Origin: Bryobacterales bacterium
Lineage (GTDB): Bacteria > Acidobacteriota > Terriglobia > Bryobacterales > Bryobacteraceae
DNA: 20,508 nt
Direction of reading: 5' to 3'
Assembly (NCBI GenBank): GCA_016789785.1
Contig: JAEUQE010000171.1
Location: 1-20,508, forward strand
Below, in pieces: positions 7,789 through 14,170 of the stretch (the stretch's first letter is position 1; every line of letters begins with the position of its first letter). The position numbers were made by a program, and so were the translations under genes. The notes under the pieces are model-generated. The model was not told where the DNA came from. It saw nothing but the letters and a program-made list of their open reading frames with translations, and made no database searches.

Positions 7789-7803
7789 TCTGAATGTTCA
7801 GAT
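7788..7803. promoter_or_regulatory. 16-bp palindrome, possible operator between divergent genes
   Basis: ATCTGAATGTTCAGAT is an inverted repeat with 7 of 8 half-site positions matching. It abuts the -10-like box of the HEAT gene and sits in its promoter spacer, about 17 bp before the -35 of the opposite promoter. A dimeric repressor bound here could block the HEAT promoter and perhaps influence the DUF1552 promoter. No regulator gene is next to it. Confidence 0.45.
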
Positions 7804-7819
7804 GCTCAGTTGCCCATGG

Positions 7820-7848
7820 TTGTCCCCCTCGGTGGAGGGCGATATGAT
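7820..7848 (+). promoter_or_regulatory. Sigma-70-type promoter for the DUF1552 gene
   Basis: TTGTCC (7820-7825) and TATGAT (7843-7848) are separated by exactly 17 bp, the best promoter match in the window. Transcription would start near 7855, leaving a leader of about 92 nt before the ATG at 7947. A small CCCTC/GAGGG inverted repeat with a 4-nt loop lies in the spacer (7826-7838 region). Confidence 0.6.
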
Positions 7849-7946
7849 GAGAGCATCTGTTTCACTTGATGGGGCTTCCGGCTGACCCGCCCTCGCACCA
7901 TCTCTGCACGGGGATCGAAAAGACCGTTCTTCAGGAGACCGCTGAG

Positions 7947-9287
7947 ATGTTGATTCCGGGTAAAGCACTTCCGCGCCGCACATTCCTTCGTGGCATGGGC
8001 GCCGCCGTTGGTCTTCCGTTCCTCGATGCAATGGCGCCTGCTGTATTGCGCGCCAAGAACCCGGCTCCGTTGCGCATGGCGTTTGTCTATGTGCCCAACG
8101 GAATCGACATGCGGCACTGGAACCCCAGCTACGAAGGCAAGTTCCAGGAGTTACCACGGATCCTGAAGCCGCTCGAGCCCTTCAAGAACGACGTGCTCAT
8201 GCTCGGCAACCTCACGCACAACAATGGCCGCGCGTTGTTGGATGGAGCCGGCGATCACGGCCGCTGTTGCGGCGCCTATCTCACGGGCGTCCAGCCGCGC
8301 AAGTCCGCCACCGACATTAAGTGCGGCATCTCCTGTGACCAGATCGTCGCGAACAAGATCGGCCACCAGACCAGGTTCCCTTCGCTCGAAGCCGGCCTCG
8401 AAGACGCTCGCCAGGCAGGCGATTGCGACTCCGGCTATTCCTGCGCCTACACGAACAATCTCGCCTGGCGCAGCGAAACTCAGCCGATGCCTCCAATCCT
8501 TGACCCGCGCGCGATGTTCGAACGGTTGTTCGGCAACGATGTCGCCTTGTCACCGGAAGAGCGCGCCCGCAAGAACAAGTACCGCCGGAGCATTCTCGAC
8601 TTTGTCACTGCCGATACGAAGAAGCTGCAGGGAGAACTGGGACCCACCGATCGCCGCAAGCTTGACGAATATCTTTCGTCCATTCGTTCCATCGAGCTTC
8701 AGATCGAGAAGGCCGAGCACGACAATGCGCAAGTGAATCCGGGGATGGAAAAGCCTTACGGGATTCCAGCGGACTTTGCCGAGCACTTCAAGTTGATGAC
8801 CGACATGATCACGGTCGCATTCCAGGCGGATCTTACCCGCGTGTTGACGTTCCTTGTCACCCGCGAAGGAACATCCCGTGCGTATCGTGAAATCGGCATT
8901 GCCGACGGGCACCATCCCTTGACCCATCACCGCAACGAGCCCGCGATGATGGAGAAAGTCGCGCAGATCAACACCTACCATGTGCAGCAATTCGCGGGCT
9001 GGGTGGAGAAACTGAAGTCGATCAAGGAAGGCGACCGCAGCCTTCTCGACAATTCGATGATCGTCTACGGTGCGGGTCTTTCCGACGGCAACCGCCATAC
9101 CCATGAAGACCTGCCCACCATTATCGTTGGCAACGGCGCCGGATACATTCGCGGCGGACGCCGTATCGTGTACCGCAAGGAAACGCCGATGTCGAATCTG
9201 TTTGTGACGTTGATGGACCGCATGGGCGCTCCAGTGGAGTACTTCGGTGATTCCACCGGACGGCTCGACGGCCTGGATCTCAGCTAA
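7947..9287 (+). CDS. Tat-exported DUF1552 family protein
   Basis: A 446-aa protein of the DUF1552 family (PF07586), related to the DUF1501/alkaline-phosphatase-like proteins. The N-terminus carries a twin-arginine signal (LPRRTFLRGMGAAVGLPFLD, 8-27). Family landmarks follow: FVYVPNGIDMRHW (47-59), a histidine-rich stretch GDHGRCCGAYLTGVQ (102-116), GHHPLTHHRN (321-330), NSMIVYGAGLSDGNRHTHEDLP (split at 369-390) and a C-terminal FGDSTGRLDGL. The length is usual. The start at 7947 is preferred over the in-frame ATGs at 7866-7869 because AGGAG (7933-7937) lies 9 nt upstream and the Tat motif follows at once. In Planctomycetota and Acidobacteriota such genes usually follow a large DUF1592/1588/1587/1595 cytochrome-like partner; none is next to it here. 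Its biochemical role is unknown. Confidence 0.9.
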   Translation: MLIPGKALPRRTFLRGMGAAVGLPFLDAMAPAVLRAKNPAPLRMAFVYVPNGIDMRHWNPSYEGKFQELPRILKPLEPFKNDVLMLGNLTHNNGRALLDGAGDHGRCCGAYLTGVQPRKSATDIKCGISCDQIVANKIGHQTRFPSLEAGLEDARQAGDCDSGYSCAYTNNLAWRSETQPMPPILDPRAMFERLFGNDVALSPEERARKNKYRRSILDFVTADTKKLQGELGPTDRRKLDEYLSSIRSIELQIEKAEHDNAQVNPGMEKPYGIPADFAEHFKLMTDMITVAFQADLTRVLTFLVTREGTSRAYREIGIADGHHPLTHHRNEPAMMEKVAQINTYHVQQFAGWVEKLKSIKEGDRSLLDNSMIVYGAGLSDGNRHTHEDLPTIIVGNGAGYIRGGRRIVYRKETPMSNLFVTLMDRMGAPVEYFGDSTGRLDGLDLS

Positions 9288-9305
9288 GACCGAACGGTCT
9301 TTCTT
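9286..9305 (+). terminator. Intrinsic terminator after the DUF1552 gene
   Basis: AAGACCG (9286-9292) and CGGTCTT (9295-9301) form a perfect 7-bp stem around AA, followed by TCTT. The stem starts within the TAA stop codon (9285-9287), which isolates this gene from the membrane-protein pair downstream. Confidence 0.7.
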
Positions 9306-9347
9306 CGCGGCGTCCCTGCTAATCTGAGGGTTCAGCGGGGTGCAGCG

Positions 9348-9776
9348 ATGCCGTACGATTCTCTCTTCTCTCTCGCCAATCTGGCAGTTCTGCCGGGCTG
9401 GCTTTTGTTCGCCGTTGCGCCTCGATGGCGGTGGTCCCAACGATATGCCATGCTTATCACCCCTCTCCTGCTCGGACCTGTTTATGTGTGGCTCATCGCG
9501 ACAAATTGGGGCGATGGCGGATTCAATTCGCTGAGTGGAGTGGCGCAGCTATTCTCGAACCGCGGCCTGTTGCTCGCGGGCTGGATCCACTATCTGATCT
9601 TCGACCTTTTCACCGGCAGTTGGGAAACGCGCGATGCCACAGCGAATCGAATCCCGCATTGGGCTGTGGCGCCGTGTTTGCTATTCACCTTTCTCCTTGG
9701 CCCGGCCGGGCTTCTGCTTTATCTGCTCATCCGATTCGCGTGGCTGCGCTTCCGTCCAATGGAGTCGAATGCCTGA
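9348..9776 (+). CDS. ABA4-like (DUF4281) integral membrane protein
   Basis: A 142-aa membrane protein that matches DUF4281 (PF14108), the family of plant ABA4, needed for neoxanthin formation. The signature is strong: GWIHYLIFDLFTGSWETRDA (78-97), then RIPHWAVAPC (101-110) and LLFTFLLGPAGLLLYLLIR (111-129). About four transmembrane helices are visible (roughly 7-24, 33-51, 74-91 and 108-130). Bacterial homologues are usually uncharacterised; a role in carotenoid or other isoprenoid metabolism is suggested only by the plant homologue, and no carotenoid genes are present in the window. The SD is weak (GGGGTG about 5 nt before the ATG). Its stop overlaps the start of the following membrane-protein gene (TGATG), so the two are probably made together. 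Confidence 0.85.
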   Translation: MPYDSLFSLANLAVLPGWLLFAVAPRWRWSQRYAMLITPLLLGPVYVWLIATNWGDGGFNSLSGVAQLFSNRGLLLAGWIHYLIFDLFTGSWETRDATANRIPHWAVAPCLLFTFLLGPAGLLLYLLIRFAWLRFRPMESNA

Positions 9777-10558
9777 TGGAACAATTGCGCGATGTCCAAC
9801 GAGCGCAGCCGTGGATCCATGTGGCGCTCTGGTACAACCTTTTGCTGGGCATCGTCTCTGCTGTGGGGTTCCTGCTCGACGGGCGTCAGGTGACTGGTGT
9901 GAACCCATGGCTGAAGCCACTGAAGTTTGAGGTGTCGATCATCCTCTTTCTGGCGACGGCGGCGTGGATGCTCGCACACCTGCCGGTAGATCAGGTTGTG
10001 AAACGCACCATCGGGAATGGTATCGCCGTGGCTATGGCCGTCGAGATCAGCGCAATCGTGGTTCAGGCTGCTCGTGGCGCCCGGTCGCACTTCAACCACG
10101 ACACGCCTCTCGACTCGGCCATCTTCGCCTTGATGGGTGTGATGATCGGCATCAATACGTTGCTGATGGCCTGGATGCTGCTGCTCTACTTCCGCACGAG
10201 CCCCGATCTGGCTCCGGCGCTTCTATGGGGAGTCCGGCTTGGTCTGGTTCTGTTTCTAATGGCCAGTATCCAAGGGTTTCTCATCGTGGGCAACCGGGCG
10301 CACACGGTCGGCGCGCCGGACGGAGGGCCTGGTCTCCTTTTCCTCAACTGGAGTACTCGATTCGGCGACTTGCGCGTCGCCCACTTCCTGGGAATGCACG
10401 GGATCCAGATTCTGCCGTTGCTTGGCTGGCTCGCCTCACGCAACGATCGGACCGCAGGCGTGGGTCTTGTCGTCGTGGTGTTCGTGATCCTTTTCTGTCT
10501 GTTCGCATGGAGCTTGCTGCAGGCACTCGCGGGCAAACCGGTGCTTCGTCTGACTTAG
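9776..10558 (+). CDS. Seven-helix integral membrane protein of unknown function
   Basis: A 260-aa, very hydrophobic protein with about seven predicted helices (roughly 15-35, 52-68, 80-98, 115-138, 150-172, 203-220 and 228-252). I do not recognise a named family, but several polar patches between helices look conserved and functional: NPWLKPLKFEVS (43-54), HFNHDTPLDSAIF (105-117), GNRAHTVGAPDGGPG (172-186) and FGDLRVAHFLGMHG (196-209), rich in His, Asp and Arg near the membrane face. The start at 9776 overlaps the DUF4281 stop by one base, so the longer in-frame reading back to 9425, which runs through the upstream gene, is not used. The pairing suggests a joint function with the ABA4-like protein, for example a membrane-bound lipid or pigment step; this is inference. 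Confidence 0.78.
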   Translation: MEQLRDVQRAQPWIHVALWYNLLLGIVSAVGFLLDGRQVTGVNPWLKPLKFEVSIILFLATAAWMLAHLPVDQVVKRTIGNGIAVAMAVEISAIVVQAARGARSHFNHDTPLDSAIFALMGVMIGINTLLMAWMLLLYFRTSPDLAPALLWGVRLGLVLFLMASIQGFLIVGNRAHTVGAPDGGPGLLFLNWSTRFGDLRVAHFLGMHGIQILPLLGWLASRNDRTAGVGLVVVVFVILFCLFAWSLLQALAGKPVLRLT

Positions 10559-10581
10559 CGTCTTGCGGGCTGAATTCGCTG

Positions 10582-10610
10582 TTGCGCTCGCGGCCGCGAA
10601 CGGGTAGCAT
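10582..10610 (+). promoter_or_regulatory. Promoter-like elements with leaderless spacing before the SelA-like gene
   Basis: TTGCGC (10582-10587) and TAGCAT (10605-10610) are 17 bp apart; TAGCAT ends 8 nt before the ATG at 10619. No SD is present. An 18-bp near-palindrome, CGCTCGCGGCCGCGAACG (10585-10602, 8 of 9 positions matching), overlaps the -35 and fills the spacer and could be an operator. Confidence 0.4.
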
Positions 10611-10618
10611 CGCAACTG

Positions 10619-12217
10619 ATGCTCTCCCGATTCTTCAACCGTCGCGACCTTTTCAAGACCGGCAGTCTGCTCGCCCTGCTGCCCGGGTTCCAGAACCGTG
10701 CCGAGGCCGAAGCGCTTCGCATCGGCGCGGAGATCTACAAGTCCATCGGTGTGCGCCCCATCATCAACTGCAAGGGCACGTTCACCATCATCTCGGGCTC
10801 GCAGTCCTTGCCGGAAGTAAAGGCAGCGATGGATCAGGCTTCGCGGCACTATGTGCATCTCGATGAACTGATGGACGCGGTGGGCAAGCGGCTGTCCGAG
10901 ATCACCGGCGCGGAATGGGGCATGGTGAGCAACGGTTGCGCCGCCGCTCTGGCGCATTCCACCGCGGCCTGCATCGCCGGCGCCGATCCCGAGAAATTGC
11001 AGCGGCTCCCCGATACTCGCGGGTTGAAGAATGAGGTGATCTCGCCTGCCTATTCACGCAACGTGTACGATCACGCGGTGCGTGGCGTGGGCGCGCACTT
11101 TGTCACGGTGAACTCAATCGAAGAGTACACACGCGCATTCAATGAGCGCACCGCGATGGTGATGATTCTTGCGGGACCCGGAGATGAAGGCCCGCTCGGA
11201 ACGCAGGCGCTTGCGGCCATTGCGAAACAGAAGGGCGTTCCCGTGCTGGTGGACGCCGCGGCCGAACGGCTCACCATTCCCAACGTGCATCTGCAGCGCG
11301 GCGCCACGTTGGTCGCCTACAGCGGAGGCAAGTGTTTGCGAGGCCCGCAAAGCGCCGGTCTGCTGCTTGGCGATAAGAAGCTCATCAAGGCCGCCTGGCT
11401 CCACAGTGCGCCACATCATGCGTTTGGACGTCCCATGAAGGCCGGCAAGGAAGAGATCATGGGCATGCTCGCCGCCGTCGAGATGTGGGTGAAGCGGGAT
11501 CATAAGGCCGAATGGAAGGAGTGGGAGAACTGGCTGGACGAGATCTCCACTAGCGTCAAGCGCGTGAGCGGTGTCACCACCAGAGTCCTTCAGCCAGAGG
11601 GTCTCTCCAACAATGCGCCGCGGCTGCAGATCCTTTGGGATGGCGATGCACTCGGCATTACAGGCGCGGAAGCCGAGAAGATGCTCCTGGAGGGAACGCC
11701 TCGCATGATTCTCGGCGGTTCGGGCGGCAGCCGGCGAATGGGCGCGAAGAACAGTTCGCTCACCATCATGCCCTACATGATGATGCCTGGCGATGCGAAG
11801 ATGGCCGCCGAGCGCATCCACGCGGTGCTCGCACAGGCGAAGAAGCAGGCTCCGCCAGCCAGGACTCCTGCTTCCGTCAGTCTTACTGGACAGTGGGATG
11901 TGCATCTGCAATTCGTATTTGGCGAGGCGCATCACAAGCTCGTGTTTGAGCAGAGCGGCGACGAACTCGTCGGCACACATCATGGCGAGTTTCTATCGAG
12001 CGATTTGCGGGGAACTGTCGAAGGTGACAATGTGTGGCTGCGCAGTTCGCATCGCTACGAAGGTACGCGGCTTGGCTACGAGTTCAACGGCAAAGCCTCC
12101 GCGGATCGCATCGCGGGTACGGTTGACCTCGGCGAGTATGGTCAGGCGCAGTTCACCGCCACGCGGCACAAATACGGTCAGCCGGGCGGCGTTGTGCGGC
12201 CGGTGAAAAACGTATAG
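10619..12217 (+). CDS. Exported SelA-like PLP-dependent enzyme with C-terminal beta domain
   Basis: A 532-aa fold-type I PLP enzyme of the SelA-like group (PF03841-type, which includes D-glucosaminate-6-phosphate ammonia-lyase-like proteins). The N-terminus FFNRRDLFKTGSLLALLPGF (5-24) looks like a twin-arginine signal. PLP-site features: SNGCAAAL (104-111) for phosphate binding, VDAAAE (211-216) with D212 for the pyridine nitrogen, and SGGKCLRGPQSAGLLLG (235-251) with K238 as the Schiff-base lysine. After a linker rich in Ala, Pro and Lys (about 405-418), residues about 420-517 form an extra beta-rich domain (LTGQWDVHL...FEQSGDELVGTHHGEFLSSD) resembling the lipocalin-like tails of exported acidobacterial hydrolases. 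True SelA is cytoplasmic and acts on tRNA, so this is not selenocysteine synthesis. Likely a lyase or aldolase on an amino sugar or amino acid; substrate unknown. Confidence 0.82.
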   Translation: MLSRFFNRRDLFKTGSLLALLPGFQNRAEAEALRIGAEIYKSIGVRPIINCKGTFTIISGSQSLPEVKAAMDQASRHYVHLDELMDAVGKRLSEITGAEWGMVSNGCAAALAHSTAACIAGADPEKLQRLPDTRGLKNEVISPAYSRNVYDHAVRGVGAHFVTVNSIEEYTRAFNERTAMVMILAGPGDEGPLGTQALAAIAKQKGVPVLVDAAAERLTIPNVHLQRGATLVAYSGGKCLRGPQSAGLLLGDKKLIKAAWLHSAPHHAFGRPMKAGKEEIMGMLAAVEMWVKRDHKAEWKEWENWLDEISTSVKRVSGVTTRVLQPEGLSNNAPRLQILWDGDALGITGAEAEKMLLEGTPRMILGGSGGSRRMGAKNSSLTIMPYMMMPGDAKMAAERIHAVLAQAKKQAPPARTPASVSLTGQWDVHLQFVFGEAHHKLVFEQSGDELVGTHHGEFLSSDLRGTVEGDNVWLRSSHRYEGTRLGYEFNGKASADRIAGTVDLGEYGQAQFTATRHKYGQPGGVVRPVKNV

Positions 12218-12225
12218 GTGCGCCT

Positions 12226-13245
12226 TCAGTTCGCCTTCTTCGCTGGTGGTGTCTGCTGCTGTTGCTGTTGTTGTTGACGGGGGAAGCGCGGCATTCGCGG
12301 AACGGGCTTGGCACTCGCGAGTTCAATGTACGTCTTGAGCACGCGCTCTTTCTGGGCCGGATCGAAGATCAGGTGCCGGTGCTTCCCGCCCGCTGATGGC
12401 GAGAATTTCGTGTTGCCCGCGTCGTCGACCGTTACGGTGCCCGGCTCCGACAATTTAAAATAGTTCTGCGTCGGCCGCACCGCGTAGAGCACGGCGGCAA
12501 GGTTGTTAGCCGGCGCATCGTATGGCATCGTGCGATAGGCACGATAAGCATCGACGACGGGATGCGCCGTGGACCACGAGAAGTCCGTCTCAATGCTCGA
12601 CGCGGGATAGTGAATCTGCGAACTCGTTTCTTCTCCAGCGATCACAATGTTTCCGGGCCAGTCCGCGAAGAGCTTCTGCGCGGCCCCGATGTCGGACTTG
12701 ATGTGCAGTTCGGGGGCGCCGCCACCGAAGTTGCCGCCCGACACCACGAGGTATCGAACCTTCGCCAGAATCAACTCCTTGATGCCGGGAAGCGCGAGCA
12801 TCTTTGCGATCGTTGTCGCGGGCCCGTTGAGAATCACAATCGCATTCTGATCAAACTGCGCGGTAAGCGCGTTGCGCATCAATGGGACGGGCTCCGCGGT
12901 GTCGTTCATCTGGCGAATGCCGTGCTGATACTCCTGGCGGGCGAGAGGCTGTGCCAGCATCGGCGTGTCCTCTTCCATGGGCGTCCGCGCTGCCAGACCC
13001 ACGGGCAGAGTGCGGCTGAACGATCCGAACGCGCCGCTCACCGTGCCCGCATAGAACCGGCCGATCACTTCTGTCAAAGCGGCGGCCTTCAGGTTCGGCT
13101 TCGACACGCTCACGGAGACGACGCGCGCCTCATTCTTTCCATCGAGTCCATAGAGCAACGCCAGCGCGAGCACATGGTCGGCTCGGGCCATGCCGGTGTC
13201 GACAACCAGGCCGACGGCGGGCTTTCCCATTCCTGGAAACTGCAT
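12226..13245 (-). CDS. Nucleoside-hydrolase-like protein with altered calcium site and poly-Gln tail
   Basis: A 339-aa minus-strand protein with the outline of the nucleoside hydrolase (IunH/RihA) family: VGLVVDTGMARADHVLALAL at 11-30 replaces the usual DxDxGxDD motif, NGPATTIAKML (140-150) stands for the GPLTN region, VVSGGNFGGG (167-176) for the MGG region, and MPYDAPANNLAAVLYAV (240-256) for the HDPLAV region. D16, D23 and D243 remain, but the second aspartate is G18 and the neighbour of D23 is H24, so calcium binding and catalysis are in doubt. The C-terminus is eight glutamines then TPPAKKAN. No signal peptide is seen from this start; the start is uncertain because there is no good SD and the frame is open upstream. 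It lies 32 bp after a ThuA-like gene and probably shares its mRNA. Confidence 0.75.
   Translation of the reverse strand: MQFPGMGKPAVGLVVDTGMARADHVLALALLYGLDGKNEARVVSVSVSKPNLKAAALTEVIGRFYAGTVSGAFGSFSRTLPVGLAARTPMEEDTPMLAQPLARQEYQHGIRQMNDTAEPVPLMRNALTAQFDQNAIVILNGPATTIAKMLALPGIKELILAKVRYLVVSGGNFGGGAPELHIKSDIGAAQKLFADWPGNIVIAGEETSSQIHYPASSIETDFSWSTAHPVVDAYRAYRTMPYDAPANNLAAVLYAVRPTQNYFKLSEPGTVTVDDAGNTKFSPSAGGKHRHLIFDPAQKERVLKTYIELASAKPVPRMPRFPRQQQQQQQQTPPAKKAN
12253..12276. repeat. Trinucleotide repeat coding for eight glutamines
   Basis: Eight consecutive CTG/TTG triplets on the plus strand read as CAG/CAA glutamine codons in the minus-strand nucleoside-hydrolase-like gene. The mixed codons reduce slippage compared with a pure repeat, but length variation between strains is possible. 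Confidence 0.75.
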
Positions 13246-13277
13246 ACGTTCAGAATGCCAGACCTTTCCGTTCGAAG

Positions 13278-14111
13278 CTATTTACGCATCAGCCAGCGAA
13301 CTGCATTGTGCTGAAGCTTGATGTACTCCGGATTCCAGAGTACGGTCAACAAGTGCCCAGGTGAGAGATAGCAGACACGGCCCTTGCCGTAGTCGAAGGC
13401 CCATCCGCCAGGAGCCGTGACGCCTTGCTTGCCGTAAGGCAGGCCATCTTCGTTCACCGTCTCAAGGAAGATGTTCTTCCGGTCCTTGTCGTACTCCATG
13501 TAGTGCTGCTCATCGGTGACGAGGAAGTCCTTCACTCCTTGCGTGATTGGATGATTCGGATTCGTCACCTTCACTTTGAACCGCCGGATCGGCGGATGAC
13601 CTGCGTAGGCCGCTCCGAGCACATGCCGGAAGTCAGGATCAGTCAGGCCGACATGGGTCACATTGTGAAGGAACAGCGCGGCGCCACCGTTCTCCACGAA
13701 TTGGCGCACGGCCTTGCCCTGGTCTGGCTTCATCCAGAACGCGGGCTTCGCCGCCGTCTTCGGCGTCGGCGGATCAAACTCGAGCGTTGGACGGCCGGTC
13801 GCGACCCATGCCGCGTTGGTGTTCTCATCGGGGTAGCCGTCCGGCCAGATCATCCCGTCGCGAAGAATGATCAGCAGTTTATAGCCCTTGAGCGTTTCCG
13901 CATTGAGGTTCTTGGTTTCATCGCAGAAGTCGATGCTGATGCCGAGTTGCTGGCCGATCGTGCGGCTGAGCGCCGTTCGAATGTAGTCGGAGTTGTGATA
14001 GCGGTCGCCGATCAGTGCAAACGCGGTGGCTTTCTGCGCGGATGATCCGGTAGCGGGTGCGAGCGCTGCGCCGGCAAGCGCGGCGAACATGTGGCGGCGA
14101 GTCGGTTTCAC
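13278..14111 (-). CDS. Exported ThuA-like protein
   Basis: A 277-aa single-domain ThuA-like protein on the minus strand with a GTG start. The N-terminus KPTRRHMFAALAGAALAPA (2-20) is a twin-arginine-like or Sec signal. The mature part has FALIGDRYHNSDYIRTAL (31-48), YKLLIILRDGMIWP (77-90), ENGGAALFLHN (140-150), NPNHPITQGV (184-193), VTDEQHYMEY (198-207) and GKGRVCYLSPGH (242-253), the same order of landmarks as the ThuA domains in the first operon, though clearly diverged. It is the fourth ThuA domain in the window. No SD precedes the GTG; TACAAT lies 8 nt upstream, as for a leaderless mRNA. It leads a two-gene unit with the nucleoside-hydrolase-like gene and is divergent from the epimerase-like gene, so the two units share a 59-bp control region. 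Confidence 0.86.
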   Translation of the reverse strand: MKPTRRHMFAALAGAALAPATGSSAQKATAFALIGDRYHNSDYIRTALSRTIGQQLGISIDFCDETKNLNAETLKGYKLLIILRDGMIWPDGYPDENTNAAWVATGRPTLEFDPPTPKTAAKPAFWMKPDQGKAVRQFVENGGAALFLHNVTHVGLTDPDFRHVLGAAYAGHPPIRRFKVKVTNPNHPITQGVKDFLVTDEQHYMEYDKDRKNIFLETVNEDGLPYGKQGVTAPGGWAFDYGKGRVCYLSPGHLLTVLWNPEYIKLQHNAVRWLMRK

Positions 14112-14119
14112 GGTTTGAG

Positions 14120-14125
14120 ATTGTA
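14120..14125 (-). promoter_or_regulatory. -10-like box at leaderless spacing for the ThuA-like gene
   Basis: TACAAT on the minus strand (5 of 6 to TATAAT) ends 8 nt before the GTG at 14111 (spacer CTCAAACC). There is no SD in that spacer and no clear -35. Confidence 0.45.
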
Positions 14126-14156
14126 TCGAAGTTCAGCGCCGGAGGGCGGCGATTGC

Positions 14157-14162
14157 CATAAT
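14157..14162 (+). promoter_or_regulatory. -10-like box at leaderless spacing for the epimerase-like gene
   Basis: CATAAT (5 of 6 to TATAAT) ends 8 nt before the ATG at 14171 (spacer GAAGGCAA). The AAGG inside the spacer ends only 3 nt from the start, too close for a good SD, so leaderless initiation is possible. Confidence 0.4.
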
Positions 14163-14170
14163 GAAGGCAA

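Noticed and set aside
7866..7946. Upstream ATGs (7866, 7869) for the DUF1552 gene
   Set aside because: They have no SD and would bury the Tat signal behind about 27 unrelated residues.
8550..9440. A 296-codon minus-strand open frame across the DUF1552 gene
   Set aside because: Antisense shadow of a conserved gene; it also crosses the terminator and has no SD, signal or family match. The similar minus-strand frames at 2929-3819, 11114-11983 and 17954-18868 were rejected for the same reason.
9425..9775. Upstream extension of the seven-helix membrane protein
   Set aside because: It reads through the DUF4281 gene in another frame with low-complexity text; the overlap start at 9776 gives a normal membrane protein.
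10619..12217. Calling the SelA-like enzyme selenocysteine synthase (selA)
   Set aside because: It has an export signal and an extra beta domain, and no selB, selD or tRNA-Sec is nearby; only the fold and PLP site match.
12253..12276. CRISPR or other array-like repeat
   Set aside because: It is a short in-frame glutamine codon run; no spaced direct repeats were noticed anywhere in the window.
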